The notes: generated by a model from the letters alone, not told the origin. Positions 34,699-44,276 are shown, counted from the first letter of the stretch. The stretch is DNA of 64,000 nt from Bryobacteraceae bacterium (GCA_025928545.1 JAICJH010000032.1:1-64000); one strand, 5' to 3'. A program made the numbers and translations.

Positions 34699-36905
34699 GT
34701 TGCATCCGCCTGGTAAGGTATTCTGAGGGCAATTCGGGTGCCGCGGCCGCGCCTCGTCGAAACGATCAGCCTTCCTTTCACCAGCTGCGCCCGTTCTTCC
34801 ATGCCAATCAGCCCGAGCGAACCGCTGCCTCTGATTTTTTCGGGCTCGAAGCCAATGCCATCGTCTCGCACGGTCAGGATGAGATTTCCCTGTTGCCAGA
34901 CCAGCCCCACCATGACCCATGTTGCACCGGAATGCTCAGCGACATTTTGCAGAGATTGTTGAGCGATCCGGTAGAGGCTGGAGCCGACTTCCCTGGATAT
35001 CGAAGGGGGAAGGTTGCCATGGCGGAACCTGACGGCGATCGCATGCGCGTGGGAGACTTCATTGCACAGACTCCGCAGCGATGCCACCACGCCAAGATCG
35101 TCCAGGATGGCGGGGTGCAGTTCGTGGGCAATATGGCGGGCATCTTCGGCGGCCTGTGTCGCGCGGACCTGCAAGGCCCGGAGCTGGCTCCGTGTCCCCT
35201 CGGGAGCAACAGCAGCCAATTTGCCGATTTCTATGGACAGGTGAGCGAGTTGCTGGCAGGTTCCATCATGCAGTTCGCGAGAGACTCTGCGGCGTTCATC
35301 TTCCTGCGCGGTCAGCAGACGACGCGCGAGCGCGTTGATTTCCGCGGCCCTCGATTTCGCAGTCTCTTCCATCTGCCTGCGAACGGTGATGTCAGTGACA
35401 AACGCAACCGCGAGAGGGCCCGCCGCGGTATCGATAGAACTCAGGCTCACTTCAATCGGGAAGCGGCCACCGTCCCGTCGAACCGCTTCAAGATTCGTGC
35501 CGATGCCCATGGGCCGCGTATGCGGGTCGGCGAAGTAATCGGCATAGAACTGCGGGTGAGATTCCACGATTTCCGGCGGTATCAACAGCGACACAGACTG
35601 GCCTTTCAATGCGTCCGTTTCATAGCCAAACATGGCTCCGGCCATTGGATTGAGGAGCACGATTTTCGATTCCCGGTTTACGGCGAGGATCGCCTGGCTG
35701 GCGGAGTTCAGCAGCGTCCTGATGGTGTGTTCGCTATCCCGCAGGGCCAGTTCGGCACGCTTCGTCTCCGTTACATCGGAAAGATAGCCAAACCAGTTAA
35801 CGGCCCCATCGGGCTCGCGCAGGGGAGCCGCATGTCCGGCAATCCAGAGTTCGCCGTGGACGGGGTGCAGCACCCGAAACTCGCCACGCCAATTCGAGTT
35901 CGCGCGGGCAGATTCGGCGATTTTTTCCAGCGTGGCCGCGCGATCGTCAGGCTGGATGAGGTCAAGAAACGGCGCGGCATCTTCGGTAAGATCGGCCGGA
36001 TTCAGGCCGCAGATCTCACGGACGGCAGGGCTCGCAAAAGGCATGGCGAGCGAGCCATCGGAACGAAGCTGCCACTGGAAGATGGCGCCAGGCGCGGTGG
36101 CGACGAGCAGCCTGAAGCGTTCAGCCTCGGCGCGCGCGGCCTCGCGCAGTTCCCTGCTTTCCTGAATATCGGTGCTGGCGCCAAACCATTTCGTCACTTG
36201 TCCGGATGCATCGCGTGACGGCACCATTCGGCACTCGGACCAGCGGTAGGCGCCATCCCGGCGACGCATCCTGAATTCGCAAGTGCAGTCGGTACCGGCC
36301 TCCATAACCCGGGCGCAATGGCCGAAGATCCGGAGCCGGTCGTCCGGATGTACGAAGGCCATCCAGCGGTCTTCGAGCCCTTCGCCTGGATTTGCGCCGG
36401 TGAACTCGTAAAAGCGCTCATTCACGTAATCTCGGAGCCCATCGGGCCGGGCCGTCCAAAGGATCTGGGGAATCGTATTGGATACGATGCGCAGCCTCTG
36501 CTCTTCGTGCCGGCTGCGGGCCAGCGCGCTGCGCAGGCGTCCCGCGAACACGCTGGCTCCGATGCCGGCTATGGCAAAGAAAATCAAACCGTCGATATCG
36601 TCGCGATCGCGCATCGCGAGGTTGAAACGAGGTTCCAGAAAAAAATAATCGCATGTCAGCGTAGCGAGGAAAGTGGCGGTCAGGCCCGGCCCCACACCTC
36701 CGTTGCGCGCGGTCGCCAGGATGGCAAGAAGGAAAGCGATGTAAACGGCGCGCCCCGCGAGAAGCGGGTCGAGAACGACCCTGAACACGGCGGCAATGAC
36801 AACGATCACAAAAGCCGTGCTGTAGCGGAGAAGCACGGGCGTATCGTCACCCGCATGCGAGAGTTGTTTCCAACCCGAAAGCAGCCGTTTCGGTGGATGA
36901 TCCAT
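34695..36905 (-). CDS. membrane PAS-domain histidine kinase, KdpD-like membrane region
   Basis: 736 residues. Three to four hydrophobic segments (about 25-115, including FVIVVIAAVFRVVLD and AVYIAFLLAILATARNGGVG) resemble the DUF4118 membrane module of KdpD. Then three PAS domains follow (about 130-255, 270-395, 395-515; PQILWTARPDGLRDYVNERF, GAIFQWQLRSDG, ASQAILAVNRES), then HisKA_3 (RRVSRELHDGTCQQ) and HATPase (SLQNVAEHSGA, RDDGIGFEPE, GSLGLIGMEER). The kinase core closely matches that of the CheB/CheR hybrid kinase. It overlaps its response regulator by four bases. Confidence 0.92.
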   Translation of the reverse strand: MDHPPKRLLSGWKQLSHAGDDTPVLLRYSTAFVIVVIAAVFRVVLDPLLAGRAVYIAFLLAILATARNGGVGPGLTATFLATLTCDYFFLEPRFNLAMRDRDDIDGLIFFAIAGIGASVFAGRLRSALARSRHEEQRLRIVSNTIPQILWTARPDGLRDYVNERFYEFTGANPGEGLEDRWMAFVHPDDRLRIFGHCARVMEAGTDCTCEFRMRRRDGAYRWSECRMVPSRDASGQVTKWFGASTDIQESRELREAARAEAERFRLLVATAPGAIFQWQLRSDGSLAMPFASPAVREICGLNPADLTEDAAPFLDLIQPDDRAATLEKIAESARANSNWRGEFRVLHPVHGELWIAGHAAPLREPDGAVNWFGYLSDVTETKRAELALRDSEHTIRTLLNSASQAILAVNRESKIVLLNPMAGAMFGYETDALKGQSVSLLIPPEIVESHPQFYADYFADPHTRPMGIGTNLEAVRRDGGRFPIEVSLSSIDTAAGPLAVAFVTDITVRRQMEETAKSRAAEINALARRLLTAQEDERRRVSRELHDGTCQQLAHLSIEIGKLAAVAPEGTRSQLRALQVRATQAAEDARHIAHELHPAILDDLGVVASLRSLCNEVSHAHAIAVRFRHGNLPPSISREVGSSLYRIAQQSLQNVAEHSGATWVMVGLVWQQGNLILTVRDDGIGFEPEKIRGSGSLGLIGMEERAQLVKGRLIVSTRRGRGTRIALRIPYQADAT

Positions 36906-36979
36906 ATACCTGAAACCTGTTTGCCCGGTTACTCGGCGCGACCGATACTATCAGAACTTCGCGCAACATGGAAACCTTC

Positions 36980-37597
36980 TCAGGTTCCAGCCGGGCCCCA
37001 CGCAATGCGCTGCCGCAGTTCCCGCTCGATCTGTTCGGCGGATTGGAACTGCACGGCGTCAATGCCATAGCGGCGCGCACCTTCCACATATTCGGGAATA
37101 TCGTCGGTAAAGAAGCATTCTCCCGGCAGACAACCGGCCGCCTCAACCGCTTTTTGGTAGATCGCAGGTGACGGTTTCATCGCGCCGACCTCGTGCGAGA
37201 GCACCAGCGCGTGGAAATGCTTCAGCAGCGGATAGGCTGCTCGAATCATGTCGAAATGAATCTGGTTCGTGTTGGAGAGCAGCACGAGCCGGTAGTTGGC
37301 AGCGATGCCCCGCAGGAGGTCTTCGGAAATCAGAGTGTGCGGAAGAAAGATCGAACTCCAGATATCGCAGAATTCTTCATACGAGCAGTGGAGGTTGAGC
37401 AGTTCCGAGATCTGCCTCACAAACTCACGCGGCGCGATCTGACCCGATTCCAGGCGTTCCACGAGACCGGAAGGGCGGATTCGGGCCGGGATTTCGGTGG
37501 CAGGGATGCCCGTAAGGGCCGAAATACGGTCATAGCCGCGACGGAAGTCAAAAGGCACAATGACACGGCCGAGGTCGAAGATGACAGCTTTTATCAA
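36980..37597 (-). CDS. HAD-superfamily phosphatase (subfamily IA, YihX-like)
   Basis: 205 residues, cytoplasmic. Motif I FDLGRVIVPFD has the nucleophile Asp, with Gly at the +2 position as in the FDLGNV subset of HAD-IA proteins; motif II is LVLLSNTN; motif III is the Lys in GAMKPSP; motif IV is FTDDIPEYV. YihX-type relatives dephosphorylate sugar phosphates such as glucose-1-phosphate. The helical cap lies between motifs I and II. It stands alone, divergent from the TPR-like gene at 37706 and tail-to-head with the kinase at 36905. Confidence 0.88.
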   Translation of the reverse strand: MIKAVIFDLGRVIVPFDFRRGYDRISALTGIPATEIPARIRPSGLVERLESGQIAPREFVRQISELLNLHCSYEEFCDIWSSIFLPHTLISEDLLRGIAANYRLVLLSNTNQIHFDMIRAAYPLLKHFHALVLSHEVGAMKPSPAIYQKAVEAAGCLPGECFFTDDIPEYVEGARRYGIDAVQFQSAEQIERELRQRIAWGPAGT

Positions 37598-37705
37598 GTT
37601 CTACTGTATCTTGCTGGTTCGAATGGCTTTTTCAGATTGCGCCGCGCGGCGCGCCGAAATAACGGCGTAACCGTACCCGGCGGGTGCTCGTCTAAAGTAG
37701 TACTG

Positions 37706-38542
37706 ATGAAAACGACCTTTGCCATCCGTGTCGGCTGGCTGGCCTTGCTCTCAGCTGGTTTGGCGGCTTCTGTTTCAGCGGATGCCCTGCTGGATGAAGG
37801 GTACCGCCAGATGTACAACCTGAATTTCGCAGCCGCGCACAGCACATTCGCGCAATTCGAGAAAACACAACCCACCAATGCTCTGGGTCCCGTTTCCGAT
37901 GCGGCCGCCTACCTTTTCACCGAGTTCGACCGCCTCAACATTTTGCGTTCGGACTATCTCACCAAAGACGAAAGCTTCTTCACAGGCAGCAGGGCGCCTA
38001 AGGCCGATCCCACGCTCAAGAAGAAATTCGACGACGCGCTGAACCTGGGGCAGCACCTGGCGGATATCAAACTGAAGCAGGCGCCGACCGATGCGGACGC
38101 GATGCTGGCCTCCACCATGGGCCTGGGTCTGCATGCGAATTACCTGGCAATGATCGAGAAGAAGAACCTGGCTGCTCTTTCAGAGGTCAAGCAGAGCACC
38201 GCGCTGGCACAGAAATTATTGGCCGTGCATCCGGATGTGTACGACGCTTACATCGCGCAGGGTATCGAGAATTATCTACTGAGCCAAAAGAACGCGGCGG
38301 TACGCTGGTTCCTGCGTCTGGGCGGCGCGCAGACGGATAAGCAGGTGGGCATCGAGAAAACCAGTATTACGGCTGAAAAAGGGCATTATTTCATGCCCTA
38401 CGCGCGGCTTCTGCTGGCAATCCAGGAGCTGAGAGACAATAATCGGGTAGACGCGAAACAGAAACTGTCATGGTTGGCGGCCGAATACCCCGGCAACCAT
38501 CTGTATCGCGATGAACTCGAAAGGCTCGTAATCGCTAAATGA
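37706..38542 (+). CDS. secreted TPR-like hypothetical protein
   Basis: 278 residues with a Sec signal (MKTTFAIRVGWLALLSAG, cleavage near VSADA). The remainder is helical with TPR-like spacing (DEGYRQMYNLNFAAAHSTFAQFE, ALAQKLLAVHPDVYDAYIAQG, NNRVDAKQKLSWLAAEYPGN). Its last four bases overlap the start of the type III polyketide synthase (ATGA), so the two are translationally coupled. A frame extension upstream to 37193 is the shadow of the HAD gene and is rejected. Function unknown. Confidence 0.75.
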   Translation: MKTTFAIRVGWLALLSAGLAASVSADALLDEGYRQMYNLNFAAAHSTFAQFEKTQPTNALGPVSDAAAYLFTEFDRLNILRSDYLTKDESFFTGSRAPKADPTLKKKFDDALNLGQHLADIKLKQAPTDADAMLASTMGLGLHANYLAMIEKKNLAALSEVKQSTALAQKLLAVHPDVYDAYIAQGIENYLLSQKNAAVRWFLRLGGAQTDKQVGIEKTSITAEKGHYFMPYARLLLAIQELRDNNRVDAKQKLSWLAAEYPGNHLYRDELERLVIAK

Positions 38543-39594
38543 GGATTGTCGGCGCTGCCAGCGCGTTTCCTAAGTACCACTACGATCAAAAGTCTCTGTG
38601 TGAAGCTTTCGTCGCCTATTGGGGCGACCGGCTTCCGGAACCGCGAAAATTCGAACTCCTCCACAGCAATGTGGGCGTGAACGGCCGATATCTTTCGCTG
38701 CCGATCGAACAGTACGCGGCGCTTCGTTTCAGCGAAGCCAACAACGTCTGGATCCGGACCGCCGTTGAACTTGGCGAGCAGGCGATTCCGGCAGCGATCG
38801 CGCAGGCGGGAATCGACAAGAGCGAAATCTCCGCGTTTTTTTTCGTCTCGGTGACCGGCATTGCCAGTCCCTCGATTGATGCGCGTCTGATCAACAAGCT
38901 GGGCCTCTCGACCGATATGCGGCGCGTGCCGATTTTTGGTCTGGGATGCGTGGCAGGCGCGGCCGGAATCTCGCTGGCCGCCGATTACGTGAAGGCTTAT
39001 CCCGATAAGTACGCGCTGCTCCTCTCGGTTGAGCTCTGCACCCTGACAATTCAGCACGACGATCTTTCGATGGCGAATCTGATCTCGACCGGCCTGTTCG
39101 GCGACGGCGGCGCGGCGGTGATTGTGGCCGGCGACCGGGCGGCGGAAAAATGCGGCCATCAGGGTCCGGATATTATCGATACCCAGGCGACGTTCTATCC
39201 CGATACCGAGAAAGTGATGGGCTGGGATATTTCGGGAAATGGATTTCAGATCGTCCTGTCGCCGGAAGTGCCCACGGTAATCGCGGGCAATGTGGGCGGC
39301 GATCTTGACCGTTTGCTTTCGAAGCACAATTTGACACGCGCGGATATTGGCTGCTGGATGCTGCACACCGGCGGCCCGAAGATTCTGCGTGCGACTGCGC
39401 AGGCGCTCGGTGTAGGCGACGACGCGATGTGGGCATCATGGGAAGCTCTGGCGGAGATGGGGAATCTGTCGTCTTCGTCGGTGCTGATGGTGCTCGAAAA
39501 AACGATGAAGAAGCGTCCGGCACCCGGCACGTGGAGTATTCTCGCGGCCATGGGGCCGGCGTTTTGTTCGGAACTTGTGCTGCTCCGCTGGTAG
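38539..39594 (+). CDS. type III polyketide synthase (chalcone-synthase-like)
   Basis: 351 residues, the usual size. The Cys-His-Asn triad is visible: C137 in VPIFGLGCVAGAAG, H276 in WMLHTGGPK and N309 in EMGNLSSSS. The C-terminal AAMGPAFCSELVLL corresponds to the family's GxGPG-type loop, here with Ala for the second Gly. Such enzymes condense an acyl-CoA starter with malonyl-CoA to give pyrones, resorcinols or tetrahydroxynaphthalene. The product cannot be predicted, and no tailoring oxidase or methyltransferase is adjacent. The ATG overlaps the preceding secreted-protein gene. Confidence 0.9.
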   Translation: MRIVGAASAFPKYHYDQKSLCEAFVAYWGDRLPEPRKFELLHSNVGVNGRYLSLPIEQYAALRFSEANNVWIRTAVELGEQAIPAAIAQAGIDKSEISAFFFVSVTGIASPSIDARLINKLGLSTDMRRVPIFGLGCVAGAAGISLAADYVKAYPDKYALLLSVELCTLTIQHDDLSMANLISTGLFGDGGAAVIVAGDRAAEKCGHQGPDIIDTQATFYPDTEKVMGWDISGNGFQIVLSPEVPTVIAGNVGGDLDRLLSKHNLTRADIGCWMLHTGGPKILRATAQALGVGDDAMWASWEALAEMGNLSSSSVLMVLEKTMKKRPAPGTWSILAAMGPAFCSELVLLRW

Positions 39595-39679
39595 ACCGGC
39601 AATCTGGCGATTGAAATCGGCATGAGAAGGCGACGAAAGTCGCGCGAATTCAGCGTGCTGTAATAAACTGGTTCGGTCA

Positions 39680-40846
39680 ATGCCATACCAGCCTGGTCGT
39701 CACTTCCTTCAACTTCCCGGACCCACCAACGTTCCGGACCGGGTACTGGCGGCTATCGCCAAACCGACGTTCGATCACCGTGGCCCGGACGCCATATCGC
39801 TGACAAAGGACTGCGTCGACGGCATGAAGACCGTCTTCCAGACTGCGGCGGACGTGGCGATATACCCGGGTTCGGCTACCGGCGCGTGGGAAGCCGCGCT
39901 CGTCAACACGCTGAATCCAGGCGACCAGGTTCTGGCCTTCGATAACGGGCAGTTCGCAGTGCAGTGGGCGAACGTGGCGAAGCGTTTCGGGCTTGAGGCC
40001 GAGTTGCTGCCGGGCGATTGGCATCGCGGCGCGAATGCGACCGTTCTCAGGGAGAGGCTCGGCAAAGACAGTGGCCATCGGATTCGCGCGGTGATGGCTG
40101 TTCACAACGAGACCTCGACGTGCGTTACCAGCGACATCCCCGCGCTGCGCCGCGCGATGGACGAGACCGGCCATCCGGCGCTGCTGATGGTGGATACGGT
40201 TTCATCGCTCGCCACCACGGATTATCGGCATGACGAATGGGGCGTGGATGTCACCGTCGCGGGGTCGCAAAAAGGTCTGATGCTGCCACCTGGGCTTTGT
40301 TTTAACGCGATCAGCGAGAAGGCTATCGCTGCCAGCCGGACCGCGACTTTGCCACGCAACTACTGGCGCTGGGAAGACGTGCTGGAGTGGAATCGCAAGG
40401 GCTTTTTCCCTTACACCCCTTCGACAAATCTGCTGTACGGCCTGCGGGAAGCGCTCAAGATGCTGATCGAGGAAGAAGGTCTGCCGAACGTCTTCGCACG
40501 GCACAAACGCCATGGGGAAGCGACCAGACGAGCGGTGCAGGCGTGGGGTCTGGAGATCTGGGCCAGCGACCCAACCGAGTACAGCCAGACCGCTACCGGC
40601 GTGACGATGCCGGAGGGCTGCAATGAAGCGGAAGTCCGCGCTGTTATTCTGCGGCATTTCAACATGTCGCTCGGCGCGGGCCTCGGCAAAGTGGCGGGGA
40701 AGATCTTCCGTATCGGACACCTGGGCAGCTTCAACGATCTGATGCTGGCAGGCACTTTATGCGGCGTCGAAATGGGGCTGGACCTCGCCGGAGTGCCGCA
40801 TCGCAAAGGCGGAGTGGCGGCGGCGATGGCGTCATTACTGGGATGA
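39680..40846 (+). CDS. alanine/serine-glyoxylate aminotransferase (class V PLP)
   Basis: 388 residues, cytoplasmic. Class V aminotransferase features: LPGPTNVPDRVL at the N-terminus, PGSATGAWEAAL (cofactor phosphate region), PLP-ring aspartate D172 in LLMVDTVSSLA, and PLP lysine K198 in VAGSQKGLMLPPG, a motif typical of serine- and alanine-glyoxylate aminotransferases. It would convert glyoxylate to glycine. The next gene overlaps its stop by four bases and encodes a glycolate/lactate oxidase, the likely source of glyoxylate, so the pair reads as one short pathway. Confidence 0.92.
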   Translation: MPYQPGRHFLQLPGPTNVPDRVLAAIAKPTFDHRGPDAISLTKDCVDGMKTVFQTAADVAIYPGSATGAWEAALVNTLNPGDQVLAFDNGQFAVQWANVAKRFGLEAELLPGDWHRGANATVLRERLGKDSGHRIRAVMAVHNETSTCVTSDIPALRRAMDETGHPALLMVDTVSSLATTDYRHDEWGVDVTVAGSQKGLMLPPGLCFNAISEKAIAASRTATLPRNYWRWEDVLEWNRKGFFPYTPSTNLLYGLREALKMLIEEEGLPNVFARHKRHGEATRRAVQAWGLEIWASDPTEYSQTATGVTMPEGCNEAEVRAVILRHFNMSLGAGLGKVAGKIFRIGHLGSFNDLMLAGTLCGVEMGLDLAGVPHRKGGVAAAMASLLG

Positions 40847-43653
40847 CCGCCGGGATCACTGGCCTGCGCGAACGGCTGGAAGCCACTATTGAAGGCGAGG
40901 TTCGGTTCGATGCCGTCACGCGCGCACTGTATTCAACCGATGCCAGCGTTTATCAGATAGAGCCACTGGGCGCGGTGCTCGTCAAGTCGCGGGAAGACCT
41001 GATTCAGGCCGTGCGTATTTGCGCGGAGTTTTCCTGTCCCCTCACGATGCGCGGCGGCGGTACGTCGCAGGCGGGGCAAGCGATCGGCGCCGGCCTCCAG
41101 ATCGATACTTCCAAATACTATAACCAGATTCTGGAACTGAACGCGGAGGAGCTGTGGGTTCGCGTTCAGCCTGGCATCGTCCTCGATGAGCTGAACGCCG
41201 TCTTGCGACCGCATGGACTCCGCTTCGCACCCGACGTTTCCACTGCGAGCCGCGCGACTATCGGCGGGATGATTGCAAACAACTCCAGCGGCGCCCGGTC
41301 GGTGCTTTATGGAAAAACGATCGACCACGTCCTCGATCTGGAAGTCGTATTCTCCGACGGTTCGATCAGCGGCAGCAGCGAGCTTGAGACCGAATGCTAC
41401 CGAACCGTAGGGCAGGTGGCCGCGGAGCACGCGGAAGAGATCGACCGCCGCTTCCCGAAAGTTCTTCGGCGGGTGGGCGGCTATAACCTGGATGAGTTCG
41501 TTCCGGGCCGCGAGCCTTTCAATCTGGCGAAGATGATCGTCGGCTCGGAGGGGACCCTGGCAGTCATCCTGGAAGCACGGCTGAATCTGGTGCGGCTTCC
41601 AAAAGAGAAGGCGGTGCTGGTGGTGCAGTTTCGCGAACTGCTGGAGGCTCTTGAGGCCACGCCGCTCATCCTGCTGCACAAACCCTCGGCCGTGGAGGTG
41701 ATGGACAGCTTCATCCTGGACCATACGCGGCTCAGCCCTAATCTGCAGCTGCTGCGCGAGACATTCGTCGAAGGCGAACCCGGCGCGCTGCTTTGCATCG
41801 AGTTCTATGCCGACGCGAAGGAGGATCTGCCGCCGCGAATGGCTGCGCTGGAAAAAGACCTCACCAGCCACGGATACGGCTACCGCTTCTTCCACGCCAC
41901 GGATGCGGCGCAGCAGGCTCGCGTTTGGAGTCTGCGGGAAGCCGCACTCGGCCTGTCCATGACGATGAAGGGAGATGCGAAATCGCTTTCCTTCGTGGAA
42001 GACACGGCCGTGGCGCCGGAAAAACTGCGCGATTTCATCGACCGGTTTCTGCGGCTGATCGAAAAACACGGGACTCGCGCCGGCATCTACGCTCATGCTT
42101 CGGTCGGGTGCCTGCATGTGCGGCCGGTGGTCAACATGAAGACCGCGGAGGGGATTCAGAAATTCCAGGATATTGCCAATGATGTTTCCGATCTTGTGCT
42201 CGAATTCGGCGGCGCGCTTTCCGGTGAGCACGGCGACGGTCTGGTGCGAAGTCCGTTCATGCGGAAGATGTTCGGACCAGTGCTGTACGAAGCTTTCCGC
42301 ACGATCAAGCACACGTTCGACCCACACGGAATTCTCAATCCGGGGAAGATTGTCGACAGCCCGGCGTTGACGGAGAATCTGCGCTTCGGCGCGGGCTACA
42401 GGTCGCCCGATCCAATTTCATTCTTCGACTTTTCCGCGTTCGGCGGATTTGGCGGAGCGGTTGAGATGTGCAGCGGACTTGGGGCGTGCCGCAAGAAATC
42501 CGAAGGCACGATGTGCCCTTCCTACATGGCGACGCGCGAGGAGAAGGACGTCACGCGGGGGCGCGCCAACGTGTTGCGCCTCGCCATGACGGGCCGGATG
42601 CAGGATGCGGGGCTGGACGATCAGGGAGTTTACGAATCGCTCGATCTTTGTCTGGAATGCCGCGCGTGCAAGGCGGAGTGCCCGGTAGGGGTCGACATGG
42701 CCCGCTTCAAGAGCGAGTTTCTCGCTGGGTACTGGCAGACTTACGGCACTCCGCTCGAAGCCAGGGCGCTCGGCAATGTGCACGCGGCGGCGCGGCTGGC
42801 GAGTCCATTCGCTTCCATCGCGAACCGGATCTCCGGTTCGAAGCCGGTGAAGCATCTGTTGGGCATCGATCAGCGGCGCTCACTGCCGCAACTCAGCCGG
42901 CGAACGCTGGCGGCACGGGTTCGCGGCCGGAGCGCACCCGATGCCGAGGTGCTGCTCTTCAACGACACCTTCACAAATTACTACGATCCGGAGATCGGCG
43001 TGGCGGCGTGGGAGGTGCTGGAATCGGCTGGGCTGAAGATCGCGCTCGCACCCAACCAGTGCTGCGGGAGACCGATGATTTCGAAGGGTCTGCTGGGTGA
43101 CGCCACGGAGCAGGCGCGCCGCAACACGGCCGCCTTATACGATGCAGCCTCAGCTGGCCGGAAGCTGGTCTTCTGTGAACCGAGCTGCCTCTCCGCGATG
43201 CGGGAGGACGTGCCGGATCTGTTGCGAGGCGAGGAACAGCGACGGGCGAGGGTGATTGCCGGCGCTTGCGTGTCTTTCGAAGAAATCGCCGCGAGTTTGC
43301 CTCTGCGGTTTGTTTCCACGCCGCCAAAAGTGCTGCTTCACGGACACTGCCATCAGAAATCGATGGGCCTGATTCCAACAGCAATGGGGCTGCTGAAGGG
43401 AATCCCGGGCGCGGCTGTGACGGATGCCGACGCCGGATGCTGCGGTATGGCGGGCTCGTTTGGCTACTCGAAGGATCACTACGATCTCTCGCAGGCGATC
43501 GGCGAACGGAAGCTGTTCCCGCAGGTGCGCGCGATGGAGGGCGGAACGAAGATCGTTGCGGCGGGCACTTCATGCCGACATCAGATCCGCGACTTTACGG
43601 GCGAAGAGGCGGTGCATCCCGCGGTGCTGCTGCGTTCGCTGCTGGGCGCCTGA
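40843..43653 (+). CDS. fused FAD-linked glycolate/D-lactate oxidase with Fe-S subunit
   Basis: 936 residues joining GlcD-like and GlcF-like parts. FAD-binding PCMH domain (about 35-220; RGGGTSQAGQAIG, IGGMIANNSSGARSVLYG), FAD-oxidase C-terminal domain (about 255-510; HASVGCLHVRP, GEHGDGLVRSPFM), then two 4Fe-4S clusters (CSGLGACRKKSEGTMCPS and CLECRACKAECPVG), and two CCG domains (NQCCGRPM, GHCHQKS with DAGCCGMAG). It oxidises a 2-hydroxy acid and probably passes electrons to the quinone pool at the membrane. ATGA overlap with the glyoxylate aminotransferase favours glycolate as substrate; D-lactate remains possible. Confidence 0.92.
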   Translation: MTAGITGLRERLEATIEGEVRFDAVTRALYSTDASVYQIEPLGAVLVKSREDLIQAVRICAEFSCPLTMRGGGTSQAGQAIGAGLQIDTSKYYNQILELNAEELWVRVQPGIVLDELNAVLRPHGLRFAPDVSTASRATIGGMIANNSSGARSVLYGKTIDHVLDLEVVFSDGSISGSSELETECYRTVGQVAAEHAEEIDRRFPKVLRRVGGYNLDEFVPGREPFNLAKMIVGSEGTLAVILEARLNLVRLPKEKAVLVVQFRELLEALEATPLILLHKPSAVEVMDSFILDHTRLSPNLQLLRETFVEGEPGALLCIEFYADAKEDLPPRMAALEKDLTSHGYGYRFFHATDAAQQARVWSLREAALGLSMTMKGDAKSLSFVEDTAVAPEKLRDFIDRFLRLIEKHGTRAGIYAHASVGCLHVRPVVNMKTAEGIQKFQDIANDVSDLVLEFGGALSGEHGDGLVRSPFMRKMFGPVLYEAFRTIKHTFDPHGILNPGKIVDSPALTENLRFGAGYRSPDPISFFDFSAFGGFGGAVEMCSGLGACRKKSEGTMCPSYMATREEKDVTRGRANVLRLAMTGRMQDAGLDDQGVYESLDLCLECRACKAECPVGVDMARFKSEFLAGYWQTYGTPLEARALGNVHAAARLASPFASIANRISGSKPVKHLLGIDQRRSLPQLSRRTLAARVRGRSAPDAEVLLFNDTFTNYYDPEIGVAAWEVLESAGLKIALAPNQCCGRPMISKGLLGDATEQARRNTAALYDAASAGRKLVFCEPSCLSAMREDVPDLLRGEEQRRARVIAGACVSFEEIAASLPLRFVSTPPKVLLHGHCHQKSMGLIPTAMGLLKGIPGAAVTDADAGCCGMAGSFGYSKDHYDLSQAIGERKLFPQVRAMEGGTKIVAAGTSCRHQIRDFTGEEAVHPAVLLRSLLGA

Positions 43654-43664
43654 GCGCGCCGCCG

Positions 43665-44276
43665 CTATATTGAAAATTGCGCGAATGCCTGGCGCAACAT
43701 CGGGATGATGGAGCCGGTGGGGCCGTCGCTGAACCAGCGTTCGCTGACCAGGTTGATCACAGAGATCGCCACCGCCGCTGTGATGTGGGCGCTGAGATCG
43801 TTTTCCGGGGTGCCCGTTCGTTCCGCCACCGCCTTTGCCAATTCGATTCGCGCCGCCTCATTCGCTCTCAGGACTTCGCCGTGAATTGCAGGTTCGGCGA
43901 AAAGAACACGGAGACGTTCGGACCACCGTTTGGCATTGGAGGTGATCGCGCTTGTTGTCGCCGGGTTTTCGAACTGAGCGGTGGCTGAGTTCGCGATGGC
44001 GGCCCAGAGCGGCTCGCCAGCCGGTCGCGCGCGGAATTCATCGGCGATTCGCAGCATTCGTTCCAGATGTCCGGCGGCGACGGCCTCGGCCTTATTGGAA
44101 AAATAATTGCGAAAGGTTCGGGGCGAGACATTTGCGGCGGCGGCAATATCGTCCACGGTCACGTTTCCGAAGCCGCGCTGAACGAACAGACGCGTGGCTG
44201 CGAGACTGAGCGCGGCGCGCGTCTCGCGGTGTTTGCGCTGCCGCAAACCTTCGGCTGAATGCGCGTGGGAATCCAT
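43665..44276 (-). CDS. TetR-family transcriptional regulator
   Basis: 203 residues. The N-terminal helix-turn-helix is typical of TetR (TRAALSLAATRLFVQRGFGN, VTVDDIAAAANVSPRTFRNYF), followed by a helical ligand domain. Its start lies directly against the stop of the truncated TIGR03435 gene on the same strand, and its 3' end faces the oxidase gene. Ligand and targets unknown. Confidence 0.92.
   Translation of the reverse strand: MDSHAHSAEGLRQRKHRETRAALSLAATRLFVQRGFGNVTVDDIAAAANVSPRTFRNYFSNKAEAVAAGHLERMLRIADEFRARPAGEPLWAAIANSATAQFENPATTSAITSNAKRWSERLRVLFAEPAIHGEVLRANEAARIELAKAVAERTGTPENDLSAHITAAVAISVINLVSERWFSDGPTGSIIPMLRQAFAQFSI

Noticed and set aside
34584-36218. 544-residue plus-strand open frame opposite the PAS kinase
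   Set aside because: The kinase motifs on the minus strand are unambiguous, and the plus-strand frame shows no family features.
40933-42327. 464-residue minus-strand open frame opposite the FAD-linked oxidase
   Set aside because: The oxidase has clear FAD and Fe-S motifs on the plus strand; the antisense frame has none.
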